Positions 35,027 to 43,595 of a stretch of DNA of 64,000 nucleotides are shown in pieces. Numbering within the stretch: the stretch's first letter is position 1; the number at the start of each line of letters is the position of its first letter. Made by a program: the position numbers and the translations under genes. The notes beneath the pieces are model-generated. The model was not told the origin of the DNA. It searched no databases and saw nothing but the letters and a program-made list of their open reading frames with translations. Source of the stretch: Lysobacter enzymogenes (GTDB lineage Bacteria > Pseudomonadota > Gammaproteobacteria > Xanthomonadales > Xanthomonadaceae); assembly GCF_023617245.1 (NCBI RefSeq), contig NZ_CP067396.1:5483001-5547000 (forward strand), written 5' to 3'.

Positions 35027-37279
35027 TCACAGAGACTCGAGGAACACCACAACGTCGGCGCGTTCGTCGCGGCTCAGGGCTTCGAACCGGCGGCGGCTGT
35101 TCTCGCCTTCGCCGCCGTGCCAACCGATTGCCTCGACCAGGCTGCGCGCCCGCCCGTCGTGCAGATAGCGTACGTTCTGCGCACCGCCTTGCACGAAGCG
35201 CAGCGAACCCAGCCCCCAAAGCGGCGGCGTACGCCACTGTTCCGCGCGGGCGCGGCCTTCGGCCAGGGTGTCGGCCAGCCCCGGCCCCATGTCGTGCAGC
35301 AGCAGATCGGTGTAGGGATGGATGGTCTGGTCGCGCAGTTCCGCGAACGGGTGGGTGCGTCCGGTCTTCAGCGTCGGCGCGTGGCAGGCCGCACAGCCGA
35401 CGCGCTCGAACAGCGCCGCGCCGCTGGCAATGCGCGCCGGTTCGATCTGGTGTTCGAGCGGCACGCGCATGCCCGCCGGATAGTCACTACGCACGCTGCG
35501 CTGCGCCGGTACGCCGATCAGCGCCAAGTACTCGGCGATTCGCTGCAGTTCAGTCTCGGCGACTGATACCGGCGCGGTCGGAATGCGGCAGTCGGCGGCG
35601 CCGCGCTGGCAACTGCGCGAGGGGAATACCGGCGAAGTCACGCCGATGTCCTTCACCAGGGCGTCGCCGACCTGATGGCGCAGGCTGGCCTTGGCCGCCT
35701 TCCACCCGAACCGGCCAAGCAAGGTGCGGCCAGTTTCCGGATCATCGACCCAGTTGGGAACGCCCTTGACTCCGTCGCCGTTCGCGTCGTCCGGATCAGC
35801 CAAGGCCAGTACCGTCGTCTCGGCCACTGCTTCGAGCAGCCCCAGGCCAATGACCTGGGGCGCTTGACGTGCCGAGTAGCGCGCCGGCACGGGCCCCTTG
35901 AATGAGTACACCGGTTTGCGCAGCTCGATCGTCTCGCCGTCGTGCAGGGTGCGCGTGGCGACCTCGTAGGAGCCCACGCTGACGCCGTAGTCGGGCGCTG
36001 CCGCATCCTGCGCGTTCTGCTGGACGTTGAATCCGTAAGTCGGATCCGGCAGCGCGATTGCGTCCGGATCGCCGGCTGCGGCGAGGATCGACAAGGTATC
36101 GAGGCGAACGCCAACCGACGGCGCCGCGCCACGGCCGTTGGCCGTGTGGCAGGCGATGCAGCTGCTCTGGTTGTAGCGCGGACCGCGCTGACCGATGTGC
36201 GCAGCGAACACCGGATTGACCGTCGGATGCTCGGAATGCCGGCCATCCTGGAACGAGGTGTGGAAAAGCCGCCGCCCTTCGACGAAGCGTTTGGCGTTGC
36301 CGATGCCGATGTTGTTGGCCATCTGCTGGAACATCCGCATCGGCTCGTCGGAATAGTTGTAGGAGACGCTGGTCAGTCCGCCGAGCAGGGTTTCATCGGG
36401 CAGCGGATGCGAGTCGAGGTTTGGCGCGATGCCGTACCAAGGCCGCAACCCGACGCCGACGATGTACAACTGCTCGAACGAGTAGTAGCGGTCGCCGCCA
36501 CCGTCGACGGTCGGACGTTTCAGACGTGGCGCGGGCGCCAGTTCGATCTTGTCGCCGATTTTCAGCGGGCTGTGCGGGCTGGTGCGCCAGTTGGACTGGA
36601 ACACCATCATGCAGTCCTCGCGCGGCTGCCCGGCGTGGCAGACCGGCAGGTTTCCTTCCTTGGGGTTATTGAAACCGTAATTCAGCGACCAACCGTAGTC
36701 GCGCACATTCGGATTGTTGATGTTGCGGAACAGGCTGAAGGTAGTGCCGTCGAAGGTGCCGTCGTTGACACGCAGATAGACCTCGATGCGCTGGCGGCCG
36801 GCGGGCACGCCGTCGCGGATTTCCAGACCGAAGGTGCGGTTCTGGAAATAGAAGGTCGGAAACGTGAAGTAGCGTCCGGGTCCGTTGTCGGGCGCGAACC
36901 AGTCCTCGCCGCGTTCGCGCGCATGCCGTTCGGTCGGCCGCATCCCCATCAGCGTCACGAGAGTGCCGTCGGCCTCGGTATAGCTCAATTGCTCGACTAT
37001 CGGCGTACCTTGTGGAAACAGCTCCGAGTACGCCGGCAGCGCACCACGGGCGGGATTGTGCGCCGACAAGGGGACGTGCGCCGAAGCCAGCGTCGCGCCG
37101 GCTCGGTCCGCGGATTCCGTCGATGCCGGGTCATTGCCGCCGCAGGCCGACAGCAGTACACCTAGCGCTGCAGCCGCGAGAGCGCGTAGCGGCCGCACCT
37201 TGCTACGGGACGATGCGCATCGATGGCCCTCGGATTGAGTTTCACGCGACGGCAGACGAACGTCGGGGGGCGGACGCAT
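35027..37279 (-). CDS. Di-heme oxidoreductase lipoprotein (DHOR family)
   Basis: A 750-residue protein; the ATG at 37279 has AAGGAG upstream, so I reject the longer start. A lipobox (ALGVLLSACGG) marks it as a lipoprotein. Two c-type heme sites are visible: CIACH (about residue 387) and CAACH (about 640), each followed by features of PF06537 di-heme oxidoreductases (GRGAAPSVGVRLDTLS; PSVGV; WRTPPLWGLG; YLHDGRARSLVEAIGWHGGE). The family links to thiol or peroxide chemistry and to imelysin-type iron uptake in other bacteria; neither partner is present here. The N-terminal third has no motif I know. It is transcribed alone. Confidence 0.85.
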   Translation of the reverse strand: MRPPPDVRLPSRETQSEGHRCASSRSKVRPLRALAAAALGVLLSACGGNDPASTESADRAGATLASAHVPLSAHNPARGALPAYSELFPQGTPIVEQLSYTEADGTLVTLMGMRPTERHARERGEDWFAPDNGPGRYFTFPTFYFQNRTFGLEIRDGVPAGRQRIEVYLRVNDGTFDGTTFSLFRNINNPNVRDYGWSLNYGFNNPKEGNLPVCHAGQPREDCMMVFQSNWRTSPHSPLKIGDKIELAPAPRLKRPTVDGGGDRYYSFEQLYIVGVGLRPWYGIAPNLDSHPLPDETLLGGLTSVSYNYSDEPMRMFQQMANNIGIGNAKRFVEGRRLFHTSFQDGRHSEHPTVNPVFAAHIGQRGPRYNQSSCIACHTANGRGAAPSVGVRLDTLSILAAAGDPDAIALPDPTYGFNVQQNAQDAAAPDYGVSVGSYEVATRTLHDGETIELRKPVYSFKGPVPARYSARQAPQVIGLGLLEAVAETTVLALADPDDANGDGVKGVPNWVDDPETGRTLLGRFGWKAAKASLRHQVGDALVKDIGVTSPVFPSRSCQRGAADCRIPTAPVSVAETELQRIAEYLALIGVPAQRSVRSDYPAGMRVPLEHQIEPARIASGAALFERVGCAACHAPTLKTGRTHPFAELRDQTIHPYTDLLLHDMGPGLADTLAEGRARAEQWRTPPLWGLGSLRFVQGGAQNVRYLHDGRARSLVEAIGWHGGEGENSRRRFEALSRDERADVVVFLESL

Positions 37280-37885
37280 GGGCGGACTCCTTGGCGACGG
37301 CTGAGGAAGGACGCTGCCGCGCTCGGTATGGCTTTGGAGCACGGGCGAATCGAGCCTAGCAGCCGCTGCGGCGACACCCACGTACCGGTGTCGGACACAC
37401 GTCGCAGTTCTTCGGTATTCGCCGTACTGCAGCGTGCGTGATTGAAGAAATGCAATCGCGTCAGGGTTGCTTTTCGAAACGTCGTCACTGCGGTTCCGTG
37501 CCTTCGCTATCGGTTGCGGAACATCGGGCTACGGCATGAGCGATGCAGGACGTGCGCTGCGTCCGATATCGCGCAGCAGTATTCTGCGAACGTCGCATCC
37601 GGGGAGGGCGAACGCCCCGGCAGGGTTGGACCGAGTGCGTGACATGGGGTTTGCCCCGCCTGGATGCCTCGGTGCGCGCATGCCGCTGCCCTACTCTGTC
37701 CGGCCCGCGCGCCAGTCGTCTGCGCCCATGACAACATCACTGACCTCTGCAGTGATCTGCATGGAAATGACCGACAACCGCGAGCTGGTGTTGCCGTTAC
37801 TGGCGGCAGTGCCGCTCGCGAGCGCGTGCTCGGCGTTGACTCCCCATGCGCAGAGCTCTAAGGCCCTGGCCAACCTGTTCGCCGG
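37280..37885. other. Spacer with no supported gene
   Basis: About 600 bases between the oxidoreductase start and the outer-membrane protein gene. Open frames on the + strand are artefacts of high GC; none has a ribosome site or family. Confidence 0.45.
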
Positions 37886-37913
37886 GACCGGCGCCGTGCA
37901 AGCGGCGCCGGTC
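37886..37913 (-). terminator. Hairpin after the outer-membrane protein gene
   Basis: Perfect 10-base arms GACCGGCGCC and GGCGCCGGTC with loop GTGCAAGC, 39 bases beyond the stop of the minus-strand gene at 37952. Confidence 0.55.
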
Positions 37914-37951
37914 GCGCACGAGCGCGTGTGTGCGCGCGGCGTAAGGTTGAT

Positions 37952-38791
37952 TCAGAATCGGAACGTCGCCGTCAGCCGTACGCTGCTCACTTCGAAGTCC
38001 TCGTCCGCACGGCGCATCTCGGTTCCGTTCGCATTGACCAGCAGGAACGGGTTGTTGGCAGGCGCAGCGCCACGACTCACCCGCACGCGGTAATCGTCGT
38101 CGCCGACGCGGGTATACAGGTATTCCAGGCCGACCGAGAAGTTGTCGAGTACCTTACGCTCCACGCCCACGCCCGCCTGCCAGCCGTCGGCGCGGTCGTC
38201 GCCGCTGGGCGTAAACGCGTTGGCGGCGTTGCTGGTGGCGAAGCTGTGGTCGATCTTGGCGCGCACCGCGCCGGCGGTCGCGTAGAACAGGTAGTCGCCG
38301 CGCTCACCGGCGGTCCAGCCCACGCGTCCGCGCAACGCCAGGGTGTTGTCTAGATCGCGGGTCATGGTGTAGAACGCCGGCGTGGTGCTGAAGCCGCTGA
38401 CGCTATCGCGGGCATCGTTCTGGGTGTATTCGACCACGACGCCAAGGACCCAGCGACCGCTCTGCCAGTCGTATCCGCCGCGTATACCGTACTCAGCGCC
38501 GCCCTTGTCGTCGCGGCAACCTGCGCCGGGCGTACGGCCGCCGGCGGCACCGTCGCAGAAACCCGGCGAGAACGCATCGGCCCCGGCGGCCGTGCGCACC
38601 GTGTCGCCGTAGCGTCCGTCGAGGCCCGTATCAAAGTCGAGCCGGCTGGCGCCGCGACTGTCGGGTTCGGAGCCGCCGAGATTGCCGCCCAGGTAGAAAC
38701 CGGACCAGTCGCCCATTTCCTGGGCGTAAACGACGGCGGGAGACAGTAACGCGCTGGCGCTGGCAATCAGCAGAAGACGACGCAGGTCCAT
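37952..38791 (-). CDS. Outer-membrane beta-barrel protein, Omp25/OmpW-like
   Basis: A 279-residue protein with a signal peptide (MDLRRLLLIASASALLSPAV, cleavage after VYAQ) and the typical start of an eight-stranded barrel (DWSGFYLGGNLGG). Alternating strands follow (YGIRGGYDWQSGRWVLGVVV; GWQAGVGVERKVLDNFSVGL; YLYTRVGDDDYRVRVS) and the chain ends in VRLTATFRF, with a C-terminal Phe as required by the BAM complex. AAGGAG precedes the ATG. A putative ECF promoter of the same type as those of the sigma operon and the lipid operon lies 45 bases upstream, so it is probably in the same regulon. Confidence 0.85.
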   Translation of the reverse strand: MDLRRLLLIASASALLSPAVVYAQEMGDWSGFYLGGNLGGSEPDSRGASRLDFDTGLDGRYGDTVRTAAGADAFSPGFCDGAAGGRTPGAGCRDDKGGAEYGIRGGYDWQSGRWVLGVVVEYTQNDARDSVSGFSTTPAFYTMTRDLDNTLALRGRVGWTAGERGDYLFYATAGAVRAKIDHSFATSNAANAFTPSGDDRADGWQAGVGVERKVLDNFSVGLEYLYTRVGDDDYRVRVSRGAAPANNPFLLVNANGTEMRRADEDFEVSSVRLTATFRF

Positions 38792-38836
38792 GACGAACTC
38801 CTTGAATAGGTGGGAGGCCGGGTCAGCCAACCGACC

Positions 38837-38862
38837 TACGCGGCGCCTGCTCACGCGGATGC
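38837..38862 (-). promoter_or_regulatory. Putative ECF-sigma promoter of the outer-membrane protein gene
   Basis: On the minus strand: GCATCC at 38862-38857, 16 bases, CGTA at 38840-38837, then GGTC. Identical core and spacing to the sites at 38907 and 41275. The CGTA box is 45 bases before the start codon. Confidence 0.7.
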
Positions 38863-38906
38863 AGGCGTACGCAGCGCCCCTGTTCAGCAAATTCAGCGCA
38901 CTGGTT

Positions 38907-38932
38907 GCATCCGCGCACGCTTCAACCCCGTA
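38907..38932 (+). promoter_or_regulatory. Putative ECF-sigma promoter of the sigma operon
   Basis: GCATCC at 38907-38912, 16 bases, CGTA at 38929-38932, then AGTCCG. CGTA ends 32 bases before the ATG at 38965. It lies 44 bases from, and faces away from, the minus-strand copy at 38837-38862. Confidence 0.7.
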
Positions 38933-38964
38933 AGTCCGTGCGTCGTCACACTACAGACGCTCTT

Positions 38965-39738
38965 ATGACCAATCGCCCGATCTTCGCTGTCTTCGCCGGC
39001 TTAGCGCTGATCTGCCTCGTGCCCTGCGTGGCGCGGGCCGCGACGGATTACTACGAGGGCGAGGCGTTCTCCCCGGACGACGGGCGCCTGCTCTATCACG
39101 AACGGCATTGGGCGCAGCGTCAAGCAGGATCCATGCGACGCATCACCTTGTTCGCCTGTCCCGACGGACGACCGTTCGCACGGCGTATCCTGCGCGAGGG
39201 CGCCGGCGCCGCTGCGCCCGATTTCGATTTCGAAGACGCGCGCGATGGCTACCGCGAAGGCTTGCGCAGCGAAGGCGGCAAGCGCGTGGCGTACACCCAG
39301 GCGCCCGGCGCGCGCGAACGCAGCGCCGTGGTCCAGGTGCCCCAAGGCGGCGTCGCCGACGCGGGATTCGATGCGCGCATGCGCGAGCTGTGGCCGCAGC
39401 TCGCCGCTGGGCGCGCGGCGAACGTCGCCTTCCTGATTCCGAGCCGCCTCGCGTTCTACGACTTTCACGTCGAGCCCGAACGGCCGCAACCCAATCCGAC
39501 GCAACTACGCGTGCGTCTGCGCATGGATGCGTGGTACGCGTTCGTCGCGCCCGACATCCGACTGGTCTACGACACGGCAGACCGCCGTCTGGCCGAATTT
39601 TCCGGCCTGAGCACCATCCGCGACGATCGCGGTCGTTACCGCAAGGTGCGAATTTCGTTTCCAGACCGGCCGGCGTCGGCGCCCATGTCCGCCGACGCTG
39701 CCGCCACCGCGCCGTTGGGCCGCCGATGCGGCCGTTGA
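38965..39738 (+). CDS. Exported protein of unknown function, first gene of sigma operon
   Basis: A 257-residue protein with a signal peptide (IFAVFAGLALICLVPCVARA) and a soluble periplasmic body containing a conserved-looking start DYYEGEAFSPDDGRLLYHER and internal strands (AFYDFHVEPERPQPNPTQLR; WYAFVAPDIRLVYDTADRRL). It resembles proteobacterial proteins that precede ECF sigma genes, but I cannot name the family. The ECF-type promoter 33 bases upstream and the 125-base gap to the sigma gene suggest that it is expressed with, and may be a sensor or effector of, the sigma system. Confidence 0.6.
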   Translation: MTNRPIFAVFAGLALICLVPCVARAATDYYEGEAFSPDDGRLLYHERHWAQRQAGSMRRITLFACPDGRPFARRILREGAGAAAPDFDFEDARDGYREGLRSEGGKRVAYTQAPGARERSAVVQVPQGGVADAGFDARMRELWPQLAAGRAANVAFLIPSRLAFYDFHVEPERPQPNPTQLRVRLRMDAWYAFVAPDIRLVYDTADRRLAEFSGLSTIRDDRGRYRKVRISFPDRPASAPMSADAAATAPLGRRCGR

Positions 39739-39863
39739 CCGCCCCTGCCCAACCGCGCCGACGACGATTCGCCGGCAGACGCCTGCGATTTTGCCGGATC
39801 GGTGGCGTTCCCGTAGTGTATGGCGCGCTCGCCGTCGACGCGGCTCTTACAGCAACCGACTCC

Positions 39864-40439
39864 ATGACCGAATCGCCCGCAGATCCATCGTCCGCGCCAG
39901 CCAACGAGGCCCAGGCCCAACTGCTGCGGGCCGCGCTGGGCGATCGTTCAGCCTTCGAAGCGCTGTTCCGCAACGTCTCCGGCGCGCTGCTCGCGGTGTG
40001 CTTGCGGCTGATTCCGGACCGAGCCGAGGCCGAGGACGTGCTGCAAGAATCCTTCGTCGCGATCTGGCACAAGGCCGATCAGTTCGATCCGCAGCGCGCG
40101 ACCGCGATGACGTGGATGATCGCAATCGTGCGCAACAAGGCCATCGACCGCCTGCGCGGCAGCGCCCATGCGCTCAAGCGTGCCAGCGTCGAGCTTGTCG
40201 ACGAACTCGGTGACGACGCGCCCTCGCCCGCCGCGCACGCGGAGGCGGTCAGCGACGCCGAACTGCTGCGCACCTGCCTGGAGGCGCTGGAACCGCGCCG
40301 CCGCCAACTCATCCGTACTGCGTTCTTCGACGGCGAGACCTACGAAGAGCTGGCTCAGCGCACCGGTTCGCCGATTGGTAGCGTCAAGAGCTGGATTCGC
40401 CGCGGTCTGCTGCAACTTCGAGCGTGCCTGGAACAATGA
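39864..40439 (+). CDS. ECF-family RNA polymerase sigma factor (SigK-like)
   Basis: A 191-residue sigma-70 family protein with region 2 (DRSAFEALFRNVSGALLAVC ... AEDVLQESFVAIWHKADQFD ... TAMTWMIAIVRNKAIDRLRG) and region 4 (LEALEPRRRQLIRTAFFDGE, TYEELAQRTGSPIGSVKSWI, RRGLLQLRACLEQ). Its TGA overlaps the ATG of the anti-sigma gene (ATGA), so the two are co-translated. It most likely recognises the GCATCC-N16-CGTA promoters found before three neighbouring transcription units, including its own operon. Confidence 0.93.
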   Translation: MTESPADPSSAPANEAQAQLLRAALGDRSAFEALFRNVSGALLAVCLRLIPDRAEAEDVLQESFVAIWHKADQFDPQRATAMTWMIAIVRNKAIDRLRGSAHALKRASVELVDELGDDAPSPAAHAEAVSDAELLRTCLEALEPRRRQLIRTAFFDGETYEELAQRTGSPIGSVKSWIRRGLLQLRACLEQ

Positions 40440-41176
40440 ACATCCGCGATCATCAACCCGATCAGGAGCCGCCCAGCGCCGAAGTGCGCGCGGGCGAGTA
40501 CGTCCTCGGCGTCCTGGACCAGGACACCCGCGCGCAGACCCGCCAGCGCATGCGCAGCGACCCGGCATTCGGCCGGCTGGTGGCGCAATGGGAGCGCCGC
40601 CTGAATCTGTTGGCGCAGGAGCTGCCGCCGGTGCCGGTGTCGCCCACGCTGTGGCGCGGCGTGCGCACCCGGCTCGGCTGGGACCCGGTGAGCCCCTTGT
40701 CGTGGTGGGACCGCGTCGGCCTGTGGCGCGGCCTAACCGCCGCGACCGCGATCGCGGCGCTGGCGCTGTTCTGGATAGGGCGCGCGCCGCAAGTGGCGCC
40801 GCCGTCGATCCCGCCGATCGCGCAGGAAGAGGAAGCCGCGCGCCCGGTCACGCCGCTCGCGCGCGAAGACGGCCGGCCCGGCTGGCTGGCCTCGATCGAC
40901 AAGCGCGCCGGCAAGGTGCTGATGGTTCCGATCCCCTCGCCCGCCGATGCGCAAGGGCGGGTCGGCGAACTGTGGATCATCGCCAAGGGCGAGGCGCCGC
41001 GCTCGCTCGGCTTCGTCTCCAACGAGAAGGCGCATTCGGTCGCTGTGCCGGCCGCGTTGCTGTCCAAGCTGGTGGTCGGCAGCACTTTCGCGATCACCCT
41101 GGAACCGGCGCAAGGCATCCCCCATGCCGCGCCGAGCGGACCGGTGGTGGCCAAGGGCGACATCGGCGCGATTTGA
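40436..41176 (+). CDS. RskA-like anti-sigma factor
   Basis: A 246-residue inner-membrane protein: a cytoplasmic N-terminal domain of about 95 residues that begins EVRAGEYVLGVLDQDTRAQT (the usual sigma-binding helices), one membrane helix near 98-118 (GLTAATAIAALALFWIG) and a periplasmic RskA C-terminal domain (PF10099 type; VLMVPIPSPADAQGRVGELW, IAKGEAPRSLGFVS, FAITLEPAQGIPHAAPSGPV). It lacks a HxxxCxxC zinc motif, so release of the sigma factor is probably not by zinc-thiol oxidation as in ChrR-type anti-sigmas. Coupled to the sigma gene by a four-base overlap. Confidence 0.88.
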   Translation: MNIRDHQPDQEPPSAEVRAGEYVLGVLDQDTRAQTRQRMRSDPAFGRLVAQWERRLNLLAQELPPVPVSPTLWRGVRTRLGWDPVSPLSWWDRVGLWRGLTAATAIAALALFWIGRAPQVAPPSIPPIAQEEEAARPVTPLAREDGRPGWLASIDKRAGKVLMVPIPSPADAQGRVGELWIIAKGEAPRSLGFVSNEKAHSVAVPAALLSKLVVGSTFAITLEPAQGIPHAAPSGPVVAKGDIGAI

Positions 41177-41274
41177 TCGCCACGGCGGGGCGGGGCGCTT
41201 GCATAAGCGCGTCGCTCGTGCACGCGGCGTGAAGAGTCCGCGCAGAACCGGGCGAAAAAAATTTTCCGCGCGGT

Positions 41275-41300
41275 GCATCCGCGCTCAAAGCCCATGCGTA
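41275..41300 (+). promoter_or_regulatory. Putative ECF-sigma promoter of the lipid/repair operon
   Basis: GCATCC at 41275-41280, 16 bases, CGTA at 41297-41300, then GGTCCG. CGTA ends 31 bases before the desaturase ATG. Preceded by an A/T-rich run (GAAAAAAATTTTCC) resembling an UP element. Confidence 0.7.
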
Positions 41301-41331
41301 GGTCCGGGTAGCACCGTTACCGGACTTCGCG

Positions 41332-42285
41332 ATGCCGCCGCTTCATCCCTCGCCGCACCCCGCTTCGCGCCGCCGCTGGCTGAACACGCTCCGGCGCTGG
41401 GTCGATACCTCGGCCGCGCCAACGGACGCCGGGCGCGGCGACGGCGTGGATTGGCTGCGCGCGGCGCCGTTCGCGCTGCTTCACCTGGGCTGCCTCGGCG
41501 TGATCTGGACCGGCGTATCGCCAGTCGCGCTGGCAGTGGCCGCGGCGCTGTATGCGCTGCGCATGTTCGCGATCACCGGGTTCTACCACCGTTATTTTTC
41601 CCACCGGACCTTTCGCGTCTCGCGCACGGTCCAGTTCGTCTTCGCCGTGATCGGCGCGGCCAGCGTACAGCGCGGGCCGTTGTGGTGGGCTGCCCATCAC
41701 CGCCATCACCATCGCCACGCCGATACCGCCCAGGATCCGCATTCGCCTGTCGAACGTGGATTTTGGCGCAGCCACATGCTGTGGTTTCTGACGCCGCAAG
41801 CGTTCCGGACCGATCTGAGCCGGGTGCCCGATCTGGCCGTGTATCCGGAACTTCGTTGGCTCGACCGCTTCGATACGCTGGTGCCGGTGCTGCTCGCGCT
41901 CGGCCTGTTCGCACTGGGCGCCGCATTGCAGGCCGTCGCGCCGCAGCTCGGCACCGGCGCTTGGCAAATGCTGGTGTGGGGATTTTTCATCTCCACCACA
42001 GCGCTGTTCCACGCCACCGTGACCATCAACTCGCTCGCGCACCGGTACGGCCGTCGCCGCTTCGACACCCGCGACAGTAGCCGGAACAACCTATGGCTGG
42101 CGCTGCTGACCTTCGGCGAAGGCTGGCACAACAACCACCATTTCTTTCCAGGCAGCGCCCGCCAGGGCTTTCGCTGGTGGGAAATCGACCTGACCTACTA
42201 CGGTCTGCGCGCGCTCGCCGCCGTTGGGCTGGTTCGCGACCTCAAGCCGGTGCCGGCCTGGGTGCTCGAACGAGGGAGGAATTGA
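41332..42285 (+). CDS. Membrane fatty-acid desaturase
   Basis: A 317-residue membrane protein with the three histidine boxes of acyl-CoA/acyl-lipid delta-9 type desaturases: HRYFSH (86-91), HHRHHH (122-127) and HNNHH (266-270). Hydrophobic spans lie between them (about 45-78, 100-112, 183-205, 212-230). The di-iron enzyme uses oxygen to put a cis double bond in a fatty acyl chain, supplying the unsaturated lipid that cyclopropane-synthase-like enzymes downstream would methylate. It is the first gene of a long run of overlapping genes and has its own ECF-type promoter. Confidence 0.92.
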   Translation: MPPLHPSPHPASRRRWLNTLRRWVDTSAAPTDAGRGDGVDWLRAAPFALLHLGCLGVIWTGVSPVALAVAAALYALRMFAITGFYHRYFSHRTFRVSRTVQFVFAVIGAASVQRGPLWWAAHHRHHHRHADTAQDPHSPVERGFWRSHMLWFLTPQAFRTDLSRVPDLAVYPELRWLDRFDTLVPVLLALGLFALGAALQAVAPQLGTGAWQMLVWGFFISTTALFHATVTINSLAHRYGRRRFDTRDSSRNNLWLALLTFGEGWHNNHHFFPGSARQGFRWWEIDLTYYGLRALAAVGLVRDLKPVPAWVLERGRN

Positions 42286-42287
42286 AC

Positions 42288-43595
42288 ATGCGTATCGCCG
42301 TCATCGGGTCAGGTATCGCGGGACTGGCCAGCGCCTGGCTGCTGCATCGCGAGCACGACGTCGTGCTGTTCGAACGCGATGCCCGCCTGGGTGGGCACAC
42401 TCAAACACACGACGTGCGCATAGGCGCACGTGACTGTCGCGTGGACACCGGCTTCATCGTGTTCAATCCTGAGCACTATCCGCTACTGAGCCAGCTGTTC
42501 AAAGAACTCGGTGTGGCTTCGCGGCCGACGTCCATGAGCTTTTCCGTCCAATGCCAGCGCAGCGGCCTGGAGTACAACGCCACGGATCTGGATTCACTGT
42601 TCTGCCAGCGACGGAACCTGCTGTCACCTCGCTTCTGGAGCATGGTGCGTGACCTACACCGTTTCTATCGCCACGCGCCCGAACTGTTGCAGGACTACGG
42701 CCCCGGCCCCAGCCTAAGCGAGTACCTCCGCCGTGAGCGCTACGGCGCGGCCTTTCGTGACCTGCACCTGATACCGATGACCTGTGCGCTTTGGTCGCTA
42801 CCGGTAGAGCGTGCGCTGGAGTTTCCGGCGCGCTACTTGGTGCGGTTCATGGCCAATCACCAGATGCTGCAAGTCTCTGGCAGGCCGCAATGGCGAGTAG
42901 TCGAAGGAGGTTCCGACCGGTACATCACCGCCATGCGAGCGCGTTGGAATGTACGTGAGAGAACGAACTGTGGCGTTTTGAGTGTTAAACGAGACGCGCA
43001 AGTCTCGTGGGTGCGCCATAAAGACGGTATGGAGCCGTTCGAACAGATTGTGATGGCCTGCCACAGCAACCAAGCTTTGGCTCTGCTTGAGGATGCCAGC
43101 GCCGAGGAACGCGAGGTGCTCGGCGCCATCGGCTACCAGCCCAACGAAGTCTTGCTTCATACAGACGCGCGCCTGCTGCCGCGCCGGCGCAAGGCCTGGG
43201 CGGCATGGAACGCTTACGTACCCGCCGATCCGGCCGCCGGTTGCACGGTCAGCTACTGCATGAACCTGCTGCAGGGCCTGGATACGCCCGAGCCGGTGGT
43301 GGTCACGTTGAACCGCAGCGACGACATCGACCCGTCGAAGGTGCTGGCGCGTATGCGATACGAGCATCCGGTGCACGATCCGGCCGCAGTCGCGGCGCAG
43401 CAGCTCAAGCCGCGGATCCAGGGCCATCGCCGCACTTGGTTTGCTGGCGCCTACTGGGGCTGGGGTTTCCACGAAGACGGCATGCGCTCGGCGGTCGAGG
43501 TGGCGCAAGGCCTGGGCGTCGCCGCGGGTGCGCGCTTCGCGCTGGCGCCGCATCGCGATCCGGGGCCACGCTGCGATGCCCAGGTGGCGGCATGA
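42288..43595 (+). CDS. FAD-dependent amine-oxidase-like oxidoreductase
   Basis: A 435-residue protein with an N-terminal Rossmann fold: RIAVIGSGIAGLASAWLLHR (GxGxxG) followed by the acidic VVLFERD and GGHTQTH. The C-terminal end has WFAGAYWGWGFHEDGMRSAV, typical of the flavin-containing amine oxidase superfamily. GGAGG precedes the ATG. Homologues sit in photo-oxidative stress gene clusters beside cyclopropane-synthase genes; the substrate is unknown, probably a modified acyl chain. It starts 2 bases after the desaturase stop and overlaps the next gene by four bases. Confidence 0.9.
   Translation: MRIAVIGSGIAGLASAWLLHREHDVVLFERDARLGGHTQTHDVRIGARDCRVDTGFIVFNPEHYPLLSQLFKELGVASRPTSMSFSVQCQRSGLEYNATDLDSLFCQRRNLLSPRFWSMVRDLHRFYRHAPELLQDYGPGPSLSEYLRRERYGAAFRDLHLIPMTCALWSLPVERALEFPARYLVRFMANHQMLQVSGRPQWRVVEGGSDRYITAMRARWNVRERTNCGVLSVKRDAQVSWVRHKDGMEPFEQIVMACHSNQALALLEDASAEEREVLGAIGYQPNEVLLHTDARLLPRRRKAWAAWNAYVPADPAAGCTVSYCMNLLQGLDTPEPVVVTLNRSDDIDPSKVLARMRYEHPVHDPAAVAAQQLKPRIQGHRRTWFAGAYWGWGFHEDGMRSAVEVAQGLGVAAGARFALAPHRDPGPRCDAQVAA

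Noticed and set aside
37467..38093. 208-codon + strand frame in the spacer before the outer-membrane protein
   Set aside because: No ribosome site, partly antisense to the barrel protein, and no coherent sequence.
40947..42080. 377-codon frame across the anti-sigma and desaturase genes
   Set aside because: Crosses two well supported genes in the wrong frame and would run through the ECF-type promoter.
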